Positions 19,239 to 30,259 are shown, counted from the stretch's first letter. The stretch: 64,000 nt of DNA from Candidatus Francisella endociliophora (GCF_000764555.1 NZ_CP009574.1:248001-312000), one strand, 5' to 3'. A program made the numbers and translations. Notes: a model not told the origin generated them from the sequence alone.

Positions 19239-20864
19239 ATGTCTATTTCTATTAGAAAAAAACTTGGTCAACTAATTATGATGGATTTTCGCTATTGGGG
19301 TGAAGATTCAAATCAAAAGTCAGTACCATTTACTAAATCAAATGATACTATCAACAATCTTTTTAAAGATTATAATCTTGGTGGTTTTATTCTCTTTAAA
19401 GAAAATATTAAAAGTAATGAGCAAACGATCTTTCTACTTAGAGAGTTACAAGCCAATATAAATACCCCGCTATTTTTTGGTATAGACCAAGAAGGTGGTC
19501 GAGTTAATAGGGTTAAACAAGGTACTAGCGGTTGTGGCAATATGGCATTAGCTGCTACTGATAACCCTACGAATGCTTATAGAATGTCAAAAGTTATTGG
19601 TGATGAGTTATTTTCTCTAGGAATTAATACGAACTTTGCTCCTGTCATAGATGTTAACTCAAATAAGAATAATCCTATTATTGGGGTGCGCTCATATTCT
19701 GATAATCCTAACACAGTAATTGAATATGCTAAAAATGCTATTAAAGGTTTAAAAGATTCAAAAACTATAGATTGTGTTAAGCATTTTCCAGGACACGGTG
19801 ATACAGCCACAGATAGTCATTTGGGAAGTGTTGATATTGATAAAAGCTTAAATGAATTAGAGAAAGTTGAATTATTACCTTTTAAAGAATTAGCTAATGA
19901 ATATAGTATGGTTATGTCTGCTCACATTAGTATGCCTGCTTTGGATAGTTCAACTTATAAATCCATATCAACTGGTGAAGAAATTGGTATTCCAGCAACT
20001 CTATCTCACAAGATAATCACTAAATTCTTAAAAGAAAAACTAGGTTTTAAAGGCTTAGTTGTATCAGATGCTATGGATATGAAGGCTATTGCTACACATT
20101 TAGGTAGTCTTGAGGCAACTAAGCTAGCGATATTAGCTGGAATTGATGTAGTACTTATGCCAGTTAGAGTTTGGTCAGAAAACGATATTTATAAACTTGA
20201 AGAATTATTTGTAGAACTAGAAAAAGAATATATAAGTAACCAAACTTTTGCTCAAATCATTGACAATGCTTATGATAAGGTTTCAACTTTCAAAAAAGAG
20301 CATAACTTAGATAAAAGCTTACTGTTTACAACCACGATAGAAGAACAAATTAAAATAGCTAATAAAACTGTTAATTCTCTAGAACATCAAAAAATAGCTT
20401 TAGAAATCGCTAAGCAAAGTACTACCATTATAAAAAATAGTGGCATTATACCTTTCCGATTAAAAGAATCAGACAGCATATTGATTATAGATTCTGATAA
20501 TGAAAGACTTAATGACTTTTATGTAAAATTGCAGAAAATCATCTCTCAATTAGATTTAGATATCAAAATAACAACCAAAAATATTAATGATAATAATCTA
20601 GAAAATGACATTGAAAATGCTAGCTTAATCATATTAATATCAGCTAGCTTAAAAGAGCATAGTGATAGATATAGCTATCTTACATCTATCAAACCAAAAC
20701 AGACTATAAATATAGCTGCTCTAACTCCTTATGATATAGATTATATCGATAGTATAGAAAACTATATTTGTATTTATGGTGCTACGTCTATGGATCAGAC
20801 TAATTATACAAAGACTTCTTTAAAGGTTAATGTCCAAGCGGCTATAGAAAATATTTTTAGATAA
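19239..20864 (+). CDS. glycoside hydrolase family 3, NagZ-like beta-N-acetylhexosaminidase
   Basis: A family-3 glycosidase (541 aa) with no signal peptide. NagZ-type enzymes remove terminal GlcNAc from muropeptides during cell-wall recycling. The family-3 barrel runs to about residue 330 with FFGIDQEGGRVNR, the catalytic-loop motif KHFPGHGDTATDSH, and the nucleophile Asp in VVSDAMDM. About 200 extra residues follow, longer than the classic 340-aa NagZ, resembling the second (Rossmann-like) domain of long forms. A glycosidase of another specificity is possible. Confidence 0.83.
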   Translation: MSISIRKKLGQLIMMDFRYWGEDSNQKSVPFTKSNDTINNLFKDYNLGGFILFKENIKSNEQTIFLLRELQANINTPLFFGIDQEGGRVNRVKQGTSGCGNMALAATDNPTNAYRMSKVIGDELFSLGINTNFAPVIDVNSNKNNPIIGVRSYSDNPNTVIEYAKNAIKGLKDSKTIDCVKHFPGHGDTATDSHLGSVDIDKSLNELEKVELLPFKELANEYSMVMSAHISMPALDSSTYKSISTGEEIGIPATLSHKIITKFLKEKLGFKGLVVSDAMDMKAIATHLGSLEATKLAILAGIDVVLMPVRVWSENDIYKLEELFVELEKEYISNQTFAQIIDNAYDKVSTFKKEHNLDKSLLFTTTIEEQIKIANKTVNSLEHQKIALEIAKQSTTIIKNSGIIPFRLKESDSILIIDSDNERLNDFYVKLQKIISQLDLDIKITTKNINDNNLENDIENASLIILISASLKEHSDRYSYLTSIKPKQTINIAALTPYDIDYIDSIENYICIYGATSMDQTNYTKTSLKVNVQAAIENIFR

Positions 20865-20887
20865 GCTAAAAAATAGAAGTTTTGGTT

Positions 20888-22612
20888 TTATTGCCAAGTT
20901 TCTTTAGCTACCTTATTACCTATAATTAAATATGGAGGATATTTTTTAATTACAAAGAGATTCTTGTGATCATATTTAATAGCATCGCCATTGCGTGTTA
21001 AAATATAAAGTGGTTGTTTATTATTTGATATATTTTCTGCTGATAGATACAGCAGACCCTTTATAGATTTCTTACGATCAATTACCTCTGAATCTGGCTC
21101 CATATAGTCTATCCCTATATAATAATATAGTGAAGGTTTTGCTATACCTACTTCTACGACTTTTGAATTATTATTTATATTTACTCTTAACTCTTTTGCC
21201 ATTTCTAAAGCTGGATTTTGTAACCATGAATTAATCACAATAAAAATAACTGCAAATGCAAAACTATAACAAAAACCACTAATAATACTAATAGTAATCA
21301 TCTTATCTACAGCTTTTTTCTTATACGCTCTAATAAATGCTATTAAAGTTACTATACCTATTATAGCTAAACTAAATATTACTATAGAACTTATTGGCAA
21401 GGTATTTGGAAGAGTATATTCATTCGCATGTGTACCCTTGCTTAGAATCCCCTCTATACTTCCCCATAATACATAGCTAAGGATAGGAACAAGTACACCT
21501 GCAATACTTAATAATAATACCGGTGCAGAAAATAAAGTCCAAAAGGTTTTTTTATATGGAACATTTAAAGAGCTTTTAACATTCGACCAAAAATAACCGA
21601 CTAATATAGCTAGAAAAGGATATACAGGTAAAACATAGTGAGGCAGTTTCGTTGCTGAAAAACTAAAAACAAATAAAGTTATAATTGTAAATATTGAAGC
21701 AAATATAGCTAACTTATCAAACATTTGCTCTCTAGGCTTAAATCCTCCTTTAAATGATAACAGGAAACCAGCAACAATTGCTCCAACAAAAGGAACTGTA
21801 GTAAGTAATATAACAATTATGTAAAAAGCACTGAAATGTGTAAAAATAGCCGTCCAACCAACTAAGCTTGTTGCACCTCGATCAAATACTTGTTCAACAA
21901 AGAATTTATTCCAGAATACATCTCCTAATTTCCAAAATGCAACAAAATACCAAAAATTAGTTAAGCAAAAAATTATCACACCAACAGGAATATTTGCTCT
22001 TTTAAAAACACGCCAAAAATCTCTCTGAAGTATTAAATAAACAAACATTGATGGTAATACAATTGCTGGACCAACTGGACCTTTTGCAAAGAAGCTTAAT
22101 CCTAAAAATAGCCATGAAAAATAATACCATTTCCGATCATTTAACTTATCTTTTTCTGTAGCTATAAAAAAGAATAATAAACTCAAAGCAATAAAAAATG
22201 TCAATGGGGTATCTATCATTGCAGACCGAGATATATAAACAAATAGTGGCATAAAAGCAGCTGTTGCAGTTATAATAAAAGAATTTTTTCTATCTTTTAA
22301 AATAGTATTTAATAAAAAATACATCGAAGTTATCATTAAAATACCACAGCAAGCTATTGGAAGCCTAAAGGCAAAAACAGACTCTCCCAAAATAGCTGTT
22401 GTCGCCTGCATCATCCAATATAATAAAACAGGCTTCTCAAGCCAAATGCTATTATTGTAATAAGGTATAAAGAGACTGTGTTTATCGAGCATATTTATAG
22501 CAACTGAGATGTAATATCCTTCATCTCTATCAAATAGTGGTGCCGCACCTAAAAAACATAAATACAGTAATACCACACCTATAATAAAAATTATAGATAT
22601 CTTTCTATTCAT
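20888..22612 (-). CDS. ArnT-like membrane glycosyltransferase (GT83 type)
   Basis: A 574-aa inner-membrane protein with about a dozen hydrophobic helices and a periplasmic C-terminal domain. The first periplasmic loop has FDRDEGYYISVA, the Asp-containing motif of the ArnT/PMT superfamily. These enzymes move a sugar from a polyprenyl-phosphate carrier to lipid A or protein on the outer face of the inner membrane. In Francisella a related protein, FlmK, adds galactosamine to lipid A. Whether this is FlmK or its paralogue cannot be decided by eye. It is 22 bases downstream of hemL. Confidence 0.8.
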   Translation of the reverse strand: MNRKISIIFIIGVVLLYLCFLGAAPLFDRDEGYYISVAINMLDKHSLFIPYYNNSIWLEKPVLLYWMMQATTAILGESVFAFRLPIACCGILMITSMYFLLNTILKDRKNSFIITATAAFMPLFVYISRSAMIDTPLTFFIALSLLFFFIATEKDKLNDRKWYYFSWLFLGLSFFAKGPVGPAIVLPSMFVYLILQRDFWRVFKRANIPVGVIIFCLTNFWYFVAFWKLGDVFWNKFFVEQVFDRGATSLVGWTAIFTHFSAFYIIVILLTTVPFVGAIVAGFLLSFKGGFKPREQMFDKLAIFASIFTIITLFVFSFSATKLPHYVLPVYPFLAILVGYFWSNVKSSLNVPYKKTFWTLFSAPVLLLSIAGVLVPILSYVLWGSIEGILSKGTHANEYTLPNTLPISSIVIFSLAIIGIVTLIAFIRAYKKKAVDKMITISIISGFCYSFAFAVIFIVINSWLQNPALEMAKELRVNINNNSKVVEVGIAKPSLYYYIGIDYMEPDSEVIDRKKSIKGLLYLSAENISNNKQPLYILTRNGDAIKYDHKNLFVIKKYPPYLIIGNKVAKETWQ

Positions 22613-22634
22613 AAGTAATCCTATATATTATAAA

Positions 22635-23930
22635 TTAAATACTTTCTTGAAAAAATTCTTTAGCTAGTCTTATAGTTTTTTCAATATCTTCATCACTATG
22701 AGCGATTGAGATAAATCCTGCTTCATATGCAGATGGTGCTAAATACACTCCATTTTCAAGCATAAATGCAAAAAATGCATTAAACACCTTTAAATTTGTC
22801 TTACCAAGATCTGCAAAAGTATTTATAGCAACTTTTTCATTACAGAAAAATAAACCAAACATTCCACCTAAGTATTTCGCATGAAAACTAAACTCAGTCT
22901 CTTTTGCAGCCTCATTCAGTCCATTAACTAACTTCTTAGTTTTTAATTCCAACCTTTCGAAGAAATCAGCTTCTGAAACTTTTTCAAGTGTTCTAATACC
23001 TGCTGCCATTGCTATAGGATTACCAGAAAGAGTACCCGCTTGATAAACTGGACCTGCTGGAGATACTTTTTGCATAATTTCTTTACGACCACCAAAAGCC
23101 CCTACTGGCATACCACCACCGATAACTTTACCTAAGGTTGTAAGATCTGGCTTAATATCATAGACACTTTGAGCTCCGCCAAGAGCTACTCTAAAGCCTG
23201 TCATAACCTCATCAAAGATAAGTAAACTTTGGTTATCATCACAAACTTCTCTAAGCTTAGCTAAGAAGTCACCTTGTGGAAATATCATATTCATATTACC
23301 AGCTATTGGCTCAACGATAATACACGCTATCTCATCTTTATACTTTTCAAAAAGAGCTCTTATTGAATCAATATCATTGAAACTAGCGACTAAAGTATCT
23401 TTGACAACATCTTCAGGTACACCTGGCGAGTTTGGTTGACCCAAAGATAAAGCTCCAGAGCCTGCAGCAACTAGAAACTCATCAGCATGACCATGATAAC
23501 ACCCTTCAAATTTGATAATTTTGTTTTTACCTGTATAAGCTCTAGCAAGTCTAATAGCACTCATAGTAGCCTCTGTACCTGAGTTGACAAATCTTACCTG
23601 CTCAATATTTGGCATTAATTCTGTTATTTTCTTTGCCAGTTCAATCTCTTGTTTACAAGGAGCTCCGTAACTTAGACCATTATCTAATTGACACTTGATA
23701 GCTTCCATAACATCTTCATCACCATGACCTAAAATCATTGGTCCCCATGAGCCTATATAATCGATATATTTATTCCAATCTACATCATATAGATATGCCC
23801 CGCTTGCTGATTTTATAAATCTTGGGAACTCTTGCCCTACACTTCTAAATGCTCTAACTGGTGAGTTTACACCACCTGGGATATACTGTTGTGCTTCTTG
23901 AAATAAGCTTTGAGAGTTAGATTTCTCCAT
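22635..23930 (-). CDS. hemL: glutamate-1-semialdehyde 2,1-aminomutase
   Basis: A PLP enzyme (431 aa) that turns glutamate-1-semialdehyde into 5-aminolevulinate, the entry to heme synthesis by the C5 route. The start [18 protein letters not shown] is diagnostic. [11 protein letters not shown] contains the PLP-binding Asp and [17 protein letters not shown] carries the Schiff-base Lys. Its start overlaps the end of gshB by 14 bases, so translation is coupled. It is the fifth gene of a tightly packed run. Confidence 0.94.
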   Translation of the reverse strand: MEKSNSQSLFQEAQQYIPGGVNSPVRAFRSVGQEFPRFIKSASGAYLYDVDWNKYIDYIGSWGPMILGHGDEDVMEAIKCQLDNGLSYGAPCKQEIELAKKITELMPNIEQVRFVNSGTEATMSAIRLARAYTGKNKIIKFEGCYHGHADEFLVAAGSGALSLGQPNSPGVPEDVVKDTLVASFNDIDSIRALFEKYKDEIACIIVEPIAGNMNMIFPQGDFLAKLREVCDDNQSLLIFDEVMTGFRVALGGAQSVYDIKPDLTTLGKVIGGGMPVGAFGGRKEIMQKVSPAGPVYQAGTLSGNPIAMAAGIRTLEKVSEADFFERLELKTKKLVNGLNEAAKETEFSFHAKYLGGMFGLFFCNEKVAINTFADLGKTNLKVFNAFFAFMLENGVYLAPSAYEAGFISIAHSDEDIEKTIRLAKEFFQESI

Positions 23931-24894
23931 TTTGCTGTTCCTGTCTCATTTTATTTATTTTTTGTTCTACTGCTTGCATTAAAAGACTAGCAGCGTTAAT
24001 TTTTGTAGCCTTATAAATCTCTTGGATACATGTAGGACTAGTGATATTGACCTCTGTTAGCTTATCACCAATCACATCAATACCTGCAAACATTACTCCT
24101 TGTTTTTTTAGTTTTTTTGCTACTTTTTTAGCTATTTTATAATCACTATCTTGTAGCTCTCTAACTTCTGCAGTAGCACCTGCTGCTAAATTGCCGCGAT
24201 TATCGCTATCACTAGGAACTCTTGCTAAAAGATATTTTATAGGTTCTCCATTGACTATAAGTATTCTTTTATCTCCATCTTTGATAGCCTCTTGATAATC
24301 TTGCACCATAATATATTTAGATTCATGATGAGTTAAAGTTTCTAAAATGACATTTTTATTCTTATCACCATCTTTGATTCTAAAAATTGAACTGCCACCC
24401 ATACCATCAAGTGGCTTAACAATTATATCTTTATATTTAGCGTAGAACTCATTTATCTTTTTATGACTTCTGGTAATTAGTGTATTTGGTGCAAACTTTG
24501 GATAATACGATATAGCAACCTTTTCATTAAAATCTCTAAGTGCTTGCGGATTATTAACAATCAAAACATTATTTTTTTTTGCTAAATCAAGCATGTAAGT
24601 TACGTAAATAAATTCCATGTCAAATGGCGGATCCTTACGCATAAAGATACAATCTAAATCAAACAATGATAAATTATGGTGCTGTGACAAAATCTCATAC
24701 CATGTCTGCTTATCTTTATGAATCTTAATTTTCAAGGCATCACCTTGAGGTTTACCATTTATTATTGATAAATCATTTAGATAAAAAGTATAAATCTCCC
24801 AGCCTTTATCTTGAGCGGCTTGAAGCATCATAAAGGTACTATCTTTCGAGATATTAAATGAGTTTAAATTATCTACTATAAATCCTACTTTCAT
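23917..24894 (-). CDS. gshB: glutathione synthetase
   Basis: An ATP-grasp ligase (325 aa) joining gamma-glutamylcysteine to glycine. It begins [23 protein letters not shown], matching the prokaryotic GSH synthetase N-terminal domain. DRIL-like [22 protein letters not shown] (glycine-rich ATP loop), [11 protein letters not shown] and INVTSPTC-like [12 protein letters not shown] are all present. It is 3 bases downstream of fmt and overlaps hemL. Together with gor at the left edge it supports the glutathione system. Confidence 0.93.
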   Translation of the reverse strand: MKVGFIVDNLNSFNISKDSTFMMLQAAQDKGWEIYTFYLNDLSIINGKPQGDALKIKIHKDKQTWYEILSQHHNLSLFDLDCIFMRKDPPFDMEFIYVTYMLDLAKKNNVLIVNNPQALRDFNEKVAISYYPKFAPNTLITRSHKKINEFYAKYKDIIVKPLDGMGGSSIFRIKDGDKNKNVILETLTHHESKYIMVQDYQEAIKDGDKRILIVNGEPIKYLLARVPSDSDNRGNLAAGATAEVRELQDSDYKIAKKVAKKLKKQGVMFAGIDVIGDKLTEVNITSPTCIQEIYKATKINAASLLMQAVEQKINKMRQEQQNGEI

Positions 24895-24897
24895 TTG

Positions 24898-25836
24898 TTA
24901 TCCTATTTTATATCCAATATATTCATTTAAATCTCTACCATTGAGAATATCTGCTAAATTCAGCATTTTTTTGTTTGGAAACTGTAATTGTTTAAACCTA
25001 AAAACTTTATCACTACTAGCTACATCAAAACCATCTTTAGATATAGCAACTACAGTTCCAGCTTCTTTTTCACTAGTTTGGTCAAGTATTTCAAACTCTC
25101 CAACTTTAACTGTCTGTCCATCTAAAACAAAAAATGCAGATGGCCATGGAGTAAATGCTCTGATATGGCAACTAATTTCCCAAGCAGTTTTGTTAAAATC
25201 AATAAGACCTTCTTGTTTAGTGATTTTATGAGCATAAGTTGGCTCACCCTGTTGAGGCTTTGCCTGTATTGTTTCAATATTATTAAGCACTTCTAGTAGA
25301 GGCCTAATTGATAATTTCGCAAACTTATCATGAAGTGTTTGTGATGTATCTGTACTTTGAATATCAACTTCTAAAGTATTTAAGATATCACCAGTATCAA
25401 GCCCAGCATCCATTTGCATAATACAAATACCTGTCGTTGAATCTCCTGCTTCTATAGCTCTTTGAATAGGAGCAGCACCACGCCATTTTGGCAATAGTGA
25501 TACATGAATATTCAAACAACCATATTTTGGGATATCTAGAAAAGCTTGTGGCACGATAATTCCATAAGCAATAACCACAACCACATCAGGATTTAACTCT
25601 TTTATTTGCTCAAGCACTTCCGGATTTTTCTTAAAAGATAGTGGCTGATAAATAGGAGTATTATTTTCTAGAGCAACTTCTTTTACAGGTGAAAATTGAA
25701 CTTTTTTACCGCGCCCTTTTGCTCTGTCAGGTTGAGTCAGTACAGCTTGGATATTATGCCCAGACTTATATAAATCTTTTAGAACTTGTGCTGAAATATC
25801 AGGAGTTCCAGCAAACACTATATTTATTTTTTTCAT
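24898..25836 (-). CDS. fmt: methionyl-tRNA formyltransferase
   Basis: This enzyme formylates initiator Met-tRNA using 10-formyl-tetrahydrofolate. The 312-aa protein shows FAGTPDISAQVL, the formyl-folate-site motif NIHVSLLPKWRGAAPIQRA (catalytic Asn, His with downstream Asp in DAGLDTGDIL) and the C-terminal tRNA-binding domain. It lies 3 bases after a small exported protein and 3 before gshB. The usual partner def is not adjacent. Confidence 0.94.
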   Translation of the reverse strand: MKKINIVFAGTPDISAQVLKDLYKSGHNIQAVLTQPDRAKGRGKKVQFSPVKEVALENNTPIYQPLSFKKNPEVLEQIKELNPDVVVVIAYGIIVPQAFLDIPKYGCLNIHVSLLPKWRGAAPIQRAIEAGDSTTGICIMQMDAGLDTGDILNTLEVDIQSTDTSQTLHDKFAKLSIRPLLEVLNNIETIQAKPQQGEPTYAHKITKQEGLIDFNKTAWEISCHIRAFTPWPSAFFVLDGQTVKVGEFEILDQTSEKEAGTVVAISKDGFDVASSDKVFRFKQLQFPNKKMLNLADILNGRDLNEYIGYKIG

Positions 25837-25839
25837 TTA

Positions 25840-26229
25840 TTACTCATCTCTAAATGCGAATGAACTTAAGCCAACATTATTATGCTCTAAAGGCATACAT
25901 TTATATTTTAGTTTAGATATACCATTTTGAGCAGCAATTTCTGTTGCAACTTTTAAATTATCTTTACATAGCTGACTTTGTGTTTTATCAGCTGTTTGAT
26001 GTCCAATGACACTGATTTTACCTAGGTTATTACTTATATTATCACCCTGCTCTAACTTATCTAAACGAACTTCATCTTTAGATATAGAGCTTGTTTCTTT
26101 AAAATTTTCACTTGGTAAAAACATACCTTTTGGTTCTATATTTTTATCAGCACTAAAAGCTTTCTGGCAAGCAGCAAAAGTAATTACTATCACAAATATA
26201 TATAATATATTTTGAAATGTTCTAGTCAT
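25840..26229 (-). CDS. small exported protein, possible lipoprotein (paralogue of next gene)
   Basis: 129 aa with an N-terminal hydrophobic segment that ends in VITFAACQK; the Cys after AlaAla fits a lipoprotein lipobox, though Phe at -3 is not ideal. The mature part contains PKGMFLPSENF, an SVIGHQTADK strand and a C-terminal LCKDNLKVATEIAAQNG helix with two Cys, ending in SFAFRDE. The neighbour at 26233 shares the whole layout, so they are tandem paralogues. No function is recognised. Gaps of 3 bases on both sides place it in the fmt-gshB-hemL transcript. Confidence 0.7.
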   Translation of the reverse strand: MTRTFQNILYIFVIVITFAACQKAFSADKNIEPKGMFLPSENFKETSSISKDEVRLDKLEQGDNISNNLGKISVIGHQTADKTQSQLCKDNLKVATEIAAQNGISKLKYKCMPLEHNNVGLSSFAFRDE

Positions 26230-26232
26230 TTA

Positions 26233-26631
26233 TTAGTCCCTAAAAGCATACGCCCTTAACTGAACACTGCTTAACTCATTAATCTGACCTTCTGGATAAA
26301 GACAAACATATTTGATCTCATGAGCCCCATGTTCTGCAGCTAGTTTAACAGCTTCTTGTAAGTTTCTATCACATAACTTTTGAAAATCTTTTTCTTCAGC
26401 AACATGGGTAGATGTTCTGACTTGACCAATATTACCCTTTGTATCACTTTGATACTGTAAGTTAAAAACTCTAACTTTGCTAGGATCTACAGCTGGCAAT
26501 TCAGCACTATATTTAGGCAAAAACACGCCTTTAGTTTCATAGTCTTTTTTAAATGTGAAAAAGTACACACTTAGACCAAAAACTATTAGTAAAATAACCG
26601 CATACATTAAGTTTTGTTGAAATCGGCTCAT
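26233..26631 (-). CDS. small membrane-anchored protein, paralogue of preceding gene
   Basis: 132 aa with one hydrophobic segment (about residues 8-27), with no lipobox Cys, so it is more likely an anchored protein than a lipoprotein. The exported part matches its neighbour: TKGVFLPKYSAE, a RTSTHVAEEKDF strand, and LCDRNLQEAVKLAAEHGAHE with two Cys, ending in RAYAFRD. It is the first gene of the five-gene unit with fmt, gshB and hemL. The shared two-Cys segment may form a disulfide in the periplasm. Function unknown. Confidence 0.7.
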   Translation of the reverse strand: MSRFQQNLMYAVILLIVFGLSVYFFTFKKDYETKGVFLPKYSAELPAVDPSKVRVFNLQYQSDTKGNIGQVRTSTHVAEEKDFQKLCDRNLQEAVKLAAEHGAHEIKYVCLYPEGQINELSSVQLRAYAFRD

Positions 26632-26748
26632 TAATAATTTATCAATTTTATAATTATTGGATAGATTTTATCACATCTAATAAGGCTTATCTAAGTATTA
26701 AATAGTCCAAATTACCCTTATAGTAGAAATGCAATTTACAAACTGATA

Positions 26749-28902
26749 TTACTTATATTTAATTTCCCAACAATTATGAATATTTTTGTTAGATAGAAAA
26801 TCTCGAGATAAACATTTCTTATCAACATTTTCACAGTTGAATTTGCTAATTATATCTTCTGACATTTTGAAACGACGATAGTTATTTGAAAAATATAACA
26901 CGCCATCTTTTTTTAGAGAATCCATTGCTAAGTTTATAAGTAGCTCATGATCTCTTTGAACATCCAAAATATCATCCATACGTTTTGAATTTGAGAACGT
27001 TGGCGGATCTAAAAATACCACATCAAATTTTTGAGTATTAGATTTTAACCAACCAATACAGTCAGCTTGGATAAACTCATGTTTTTTAGGATCTAAACCA
27101 TTCAACTCAAAATTATTCTTCCCCCATTCAAGATATGTGTTAGACATATCAACACTTGTGGTTTTAGCACCTTTTAAAGCCGCATGAACACTAGCTGTAC
27201 ATGTATAGCCAAATAGATTAAGAAGAGTTTTATTTTTAGAAGCTTTTGCTACAAGTTGTCTAATCTTACGATGATCTAAGAAAATACCAGTATCTAAATA
27301 ATCATCAAAATTTACATAAAACTTAGCATCAAATTCACTAATAACATGAAAATTATTTTTATCATTTTCTTTTTGGTACTGGTCTTTACCTTTTTGTCTT
27401 TGGCGAACTCGTGTATGAATATTTTCATACTTTACACCTAGAGTTCTATGTATCTGATAGATCGCTTGATAAAATCTTTGCTTAGCAATATTTTGATCTA
27501 TAGTTGCATCTGCGCGATACTCCTGTAAAAACACATGCTCACCATACATATCTACAGCTACTGCAAAAGTTGGAATATCTGCATCATATAGTCTATAACA
27601 CTCTACACCAGCTTGCTTAAGCCATGGCTTAAGATTCTTTAGATTTTTTTGTAACTTATTACCAAAATCTATATGCTCATCAGATTTTTGTGCACATGCT
27701 TCAGCTATACGAATATTTTTCTCAAGCTGACTCTCATGCTTAAATTTAGCATGCTCATTTATATCAAACTGATAGAGAATAGTCTCAATCGCACCATTAT
27801 AGAACTTGTTACGTTTTGTTGTGCGAAGTTGCATTTCTTTGATAGATTCAGAAAAACTTGTAAGGATTGCAACTTTCCAGCCATAAAAATCTTGCGATAA
27901 TCTATCACCGAAGCCATTAAAAATATCTAAAAGCTCATCAAGTTGATCACCATATAATCTCTCACCATACGGAGGGTTTGTAACAATCAAACCTTCACTA
28001 TCAAATTCATTTTCAAGATCTCGAATATCACGACGCTTAATATTTACAACATCATCAACATCTGCTTGATAGATATTTTTCTCAGCTTTATCTAGGACAT
28101 TATTATCAATATCATATCCTTGAATAATGGCATTTGTGGATTTTTGCGCTTGTTTAGCTTCTGCTAATAAGTTTTCCCATAATTCTTCATTATGAAACTT
28201 TGAGGCAAATATTTTGAAGTCCTTGTTAAGTAATACTGGAGCAATATTTTTTGCCATAATCGCAGCTTCGATAAGAATAGTTCCAGAACCACACATAGGA
28301 TCTATAAGTATTGGCTGCTCTTTTTGTAACTCATCCAACCACCCTGCTTTTAAAAGAATCGCTGATGCTAATGATTCTTTTAATGGAGCTTGACCTTGAA
28401 ACTGTCTATAACTACGCTTATGTAAACTATCAATATTTAAACATAAAAATACATTTACAAACTGCTTATGCAAATGTAGCTTGATAATATTATCTGGATT
28501 TTCAGTATCAATATTTGGACGCTCATTTGTTTCTCTACGAAACTGATCTACAATAGCATCTTTTGTTTTTTGAGAGACAAACATAGTATTGTTAAAATCA
28601 TAATGCTTACCAGAAATTATAATCTTAAAAGATTTATCAACATTAAAATAGCTTTGCCAGTCTATCGCAAATATAGCATCATATAGACTTTGTTGATCTG
28701 TTACTTTTTCAGTTGCAATTTTTAGCATAACTTGGCTAGCTAGATGGGAGTAAATACAGACTTTATAAGCCTGTTCTAGTGTTCCCTCGAACTCGACTCC
28801 TGCAAGCTTTTCTTGAGCTTCAACACCAAGTCTTCCAAGTTCATCTTTTAATAATAGTTCAATACCTTTGGCACAACTGGCGAAAAATGTAAAATTTTGC
28901 AT
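26749..28902 (-). CDS. rlmL: bifunctional 23S rRNA methyltransferase RlmKL
   Basis: A 717-aa two-enzyme protein that makes m2G2445 (RlmL, N-terminal half) and m7G2069 (RlmK, C-terminal half) in 23S rRNA, by analogy to E. coli YcbY. Residues 1-160 hold the ferredoxin-like/THUMP region. The first methyltransferase has [12 protein letters not shown] and catalytic TNPPYGERL. The second has [15 protein letters not shown] and DPPTFSNS. The length is normal, so the fusion is intact. Flanked by 117 and 74 bp gaps. Confidence 0.93.
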   Translation of the reverse strand: MQNFTFFASCAKGIELLLKDELGRLGVEAQEKLAGVEFEGTLEQAYKVCIYSHLASQVMLKIATEKVTDQQSLYDAIFAIDWQSYFNVDKSFKIIISGKHYDFNNTMFVSQKTKDAIVDQFRRETNERPNIDTENPDNIIKLHLHKQFVNVFLCLNIDSLHKRSYRQFQGQAPLKESLASAILLKAGWLDELQKEQPILIDPMCGSGTILIEAAIMAKNIAPVLLNKDFKIFASKFHNEELWENLLAEAKQAQKSTNAIIQGYDIDNNVLDKAEKNIYQADVDDVVNIKRRDIRDLENEFDSEGLIVTNPPYGERLYGDQLDELLDIFNGFGDRLSQDFYGWKVAILTSFSESIKEMQLRTTKRNKFYNGAIETILYQFDINEHAKFKHESQLEKNIRIAEACAQKSDEHIDFGNKLQKNLKNLKPWLKQAGVECYRLYDADIPTFAVAVDMYGEHVFLQEYRADATIDQNIAKQRFYQAIYQIHRTLGVKYENIHTRVRQRQKGKDQYQKENDKNNFHVISEFDAKFYVNFDDYLDTGIFLDHRKIRQLVAKASKNKTLLNLFGYTCTASVHAALKGAKTTSVDMSNTYLEWGKNNFELNGLDPKKHEFIQADCIGWLKSNTQKFDVVFLDPPTFSNSKRMDDILDVQRDHELLINLAMDSLKKDGVLYFSNNYRRFKMSEDIISKFNCENVDKKCLSRDFLSNKNIHNCWEIKYK

Positions 28903-28976
28903 AGAAAAATCTAAATTATAGAATATGAGTTAAATGATATATTAATTATGATAAATAACAATCCGTATTGAAGATC

Positions 28977-29525
28977 TTAATTTCTTTGTCTAGTGCGAAA
29001 GACTATATCCCAAATAGGAAATGCTACAGAAAAATTAACATCTGGATTTGTATGATGTACAGCATGATATTTCTTATACCAATGTAATATTGATCCTTTC
29101 TTAGATCTAACATGATGTGTAGTGTGATGAATTATAAAATAAAAAAGTAAGTCCAATAAAAAGGCGCTAAAAATTATACTTGCATAAGCAATATTTGACA
29201 TTAAAACTAATGGTATGAAAACAGTAGTCACATAAACAGGTATTGATACATAAGTTGGGCTACCAATTAGATCAATAGGTCTGTCATGATGAAGCTGATG
29301 TAGAGTCTTAAAACCTGGGCAATGATGAAAAATTACCCTATGAATAAAGTATTCTAAAAATGAACCAAGAACAAGTCCTATTATAAATAATATAAAAGCT
29401 AGACCTATTTTAAAGTTTATAGCATAAAGACCATAAACTAGAAAAACTAAGACTGCGATAGGATAAATATAAAAATCACTCCAATAACCCGTACTAATTA
29501 TTTTTTTTGCTTTTGCGAGATTCAT
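28977..29525 (-). CDS. fatty acid hydroxylase/sterol desaturase superfamily protein
   Basis: A 182-aa inner-membrane di-iron oxygenase with four hydrophobic segments. The histidine cluster that binds two irons is complete: FLEYFIHRVIFHH, TLHQLHHD, IIHHTTHH and YHAVHHTNPD. It lacks the extra domains of sterol desaturases and matches the short bacterial fatty-acid 2-hydroxylase or carotenoid hydroxylase-like forms. Hydroxylation of a lipid A or other acyl chain is plausible but not shown. Confidence 0.82.
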   Translation of the reverse strand: MNLAKAKKIISTGYWSDFYIYPIAVLVFLVYGLYAINFKIGLAFILFIIGLVLGSFLEYFIHRVIFHHCPGFKTLHQLHHDRPIDLIGSPTYVSIPVYVTTVFIPLVLMSNIAYASIIFSAFLLDLLFYFIIHHTTHHVRSKKGSILHWYKKYHAVHHTNPDVNFSVAFPIWDIVFRTRQRN

Positions 29526-29647
29526 AATTACCCTTTCATTTATTGTTTTAGATACTTTCTATGATAAATGATAACACTATACACACAAAACACTTTTCAA
29601 AGAAAACTGTACAAAAGTTATGATAAAAAAACACACGGAAACAAAAG

Positions 29648-29724
29648 TGGTACTCGCAACTGGATTCGAACCAGTGACCCCTACCATGTCAAGGTAGTAC
29701 TCTAACCAACTGAGCTATGCGAGT
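29648..29724 (-). tRNA. tRNA-Val (anticodon GAC)
   Basis: A full cloverleaf is readable on the minus strand. The acceptor stem pairs ACTCGCA with TGCGAGT, followed by A and an encoded CCA. The D arm reads GCTCAGTTGGTTAGAGT. The anticodon stem CTACC/GGTAG encloses the loop TTGACAT, so the anticodon is GAC, reading valine codons. The T arm contains GGTTCGAATCC. It stands between the hydroxylase and rpsU. No copy of its 3' end was seen elsewhere in the window, so it is not visibly used as an integration site. Confidence 0.95.
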
Positions 29725-29795
29725 ATGTAGATTGATATTATAGTTCTATCTCTTTTAAAATCAATAGTTATTCGAAGAAAAGCACAGATAATTTA

Positions 29796-29996
29796 CTAGT
29801 AAGAATACGCTCTTCTAGCAGCTTGCTTAGCTCTTTTAACAGCTGCTCTTTTAGCAAGTTTTCTTTTCTCTGTTGGCTTTACAAAAGTCTTTCTATCTCT
29901 AAGCTCTTGTTTAATACCAGCTTTTTCACAAGCTCTTTTGAAATTTCTTAGACTAATATCAAAAGGTTTTCTAGGGTCAACGACTATTCTTGGCAT
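29796..29996 (-). CDS. rpsU: 30S ribosomal protein bS21
   Basis: A 66-aa basic protein: [20 protein letters not shown] at the start and an Arg/Lys/Ala-rich C-terminal helix. bS21 binds the 30S platform near the anti-Shine-Dalgarno end of 16S rRNA and affects initiation. In most gammaproteobacteria rpsU lies with dnaG and rpoD; here it is alone. F. tularensis has several bS21 paralogues, and one (bS21-2) has been reported to govern type VI secretion gene expression. Which paralogue this is cannot be told without alignment. Confidence 0.92.
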   Translation of the reverse strand: MPRIVVDPRKPFDISLRNFKRACEKAGIKQELRDRKTFVKPTEKRKLAKRAAVKRAKQAARRAYSY

Positions 29997-30259
29997 ATTT
30001 ATATCCTCTCTTAATTTTAGAATTTTAAGGGCAATTAAGCACTTTTAAGGTTAAAAATTATTAGCAAAATAAGAAATGAAGTGTCTAAAAGAAGATTTAG
30101 AGGCTTTATTTTATTTATACCCAACTAATAGTAATACAAACTAATCATTAAAGATATTACATTCTTTAAAAAAAAACTAAAGATTAAAAACATATAACTA
30201 AGAATATAATCTTATTTAGGAGTATAATGATCTTTTAGTTAGTTTGAATAGTTATCAAA

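Noticed and set aside
29648..29724. tRNA-Val as integration site of an island starting downstream
   Set aside because: No duplicated tRNA 3' end and no integrase gene were seen in the window; rpsU, a small gene and the cold-shock gene lie between it and the array.
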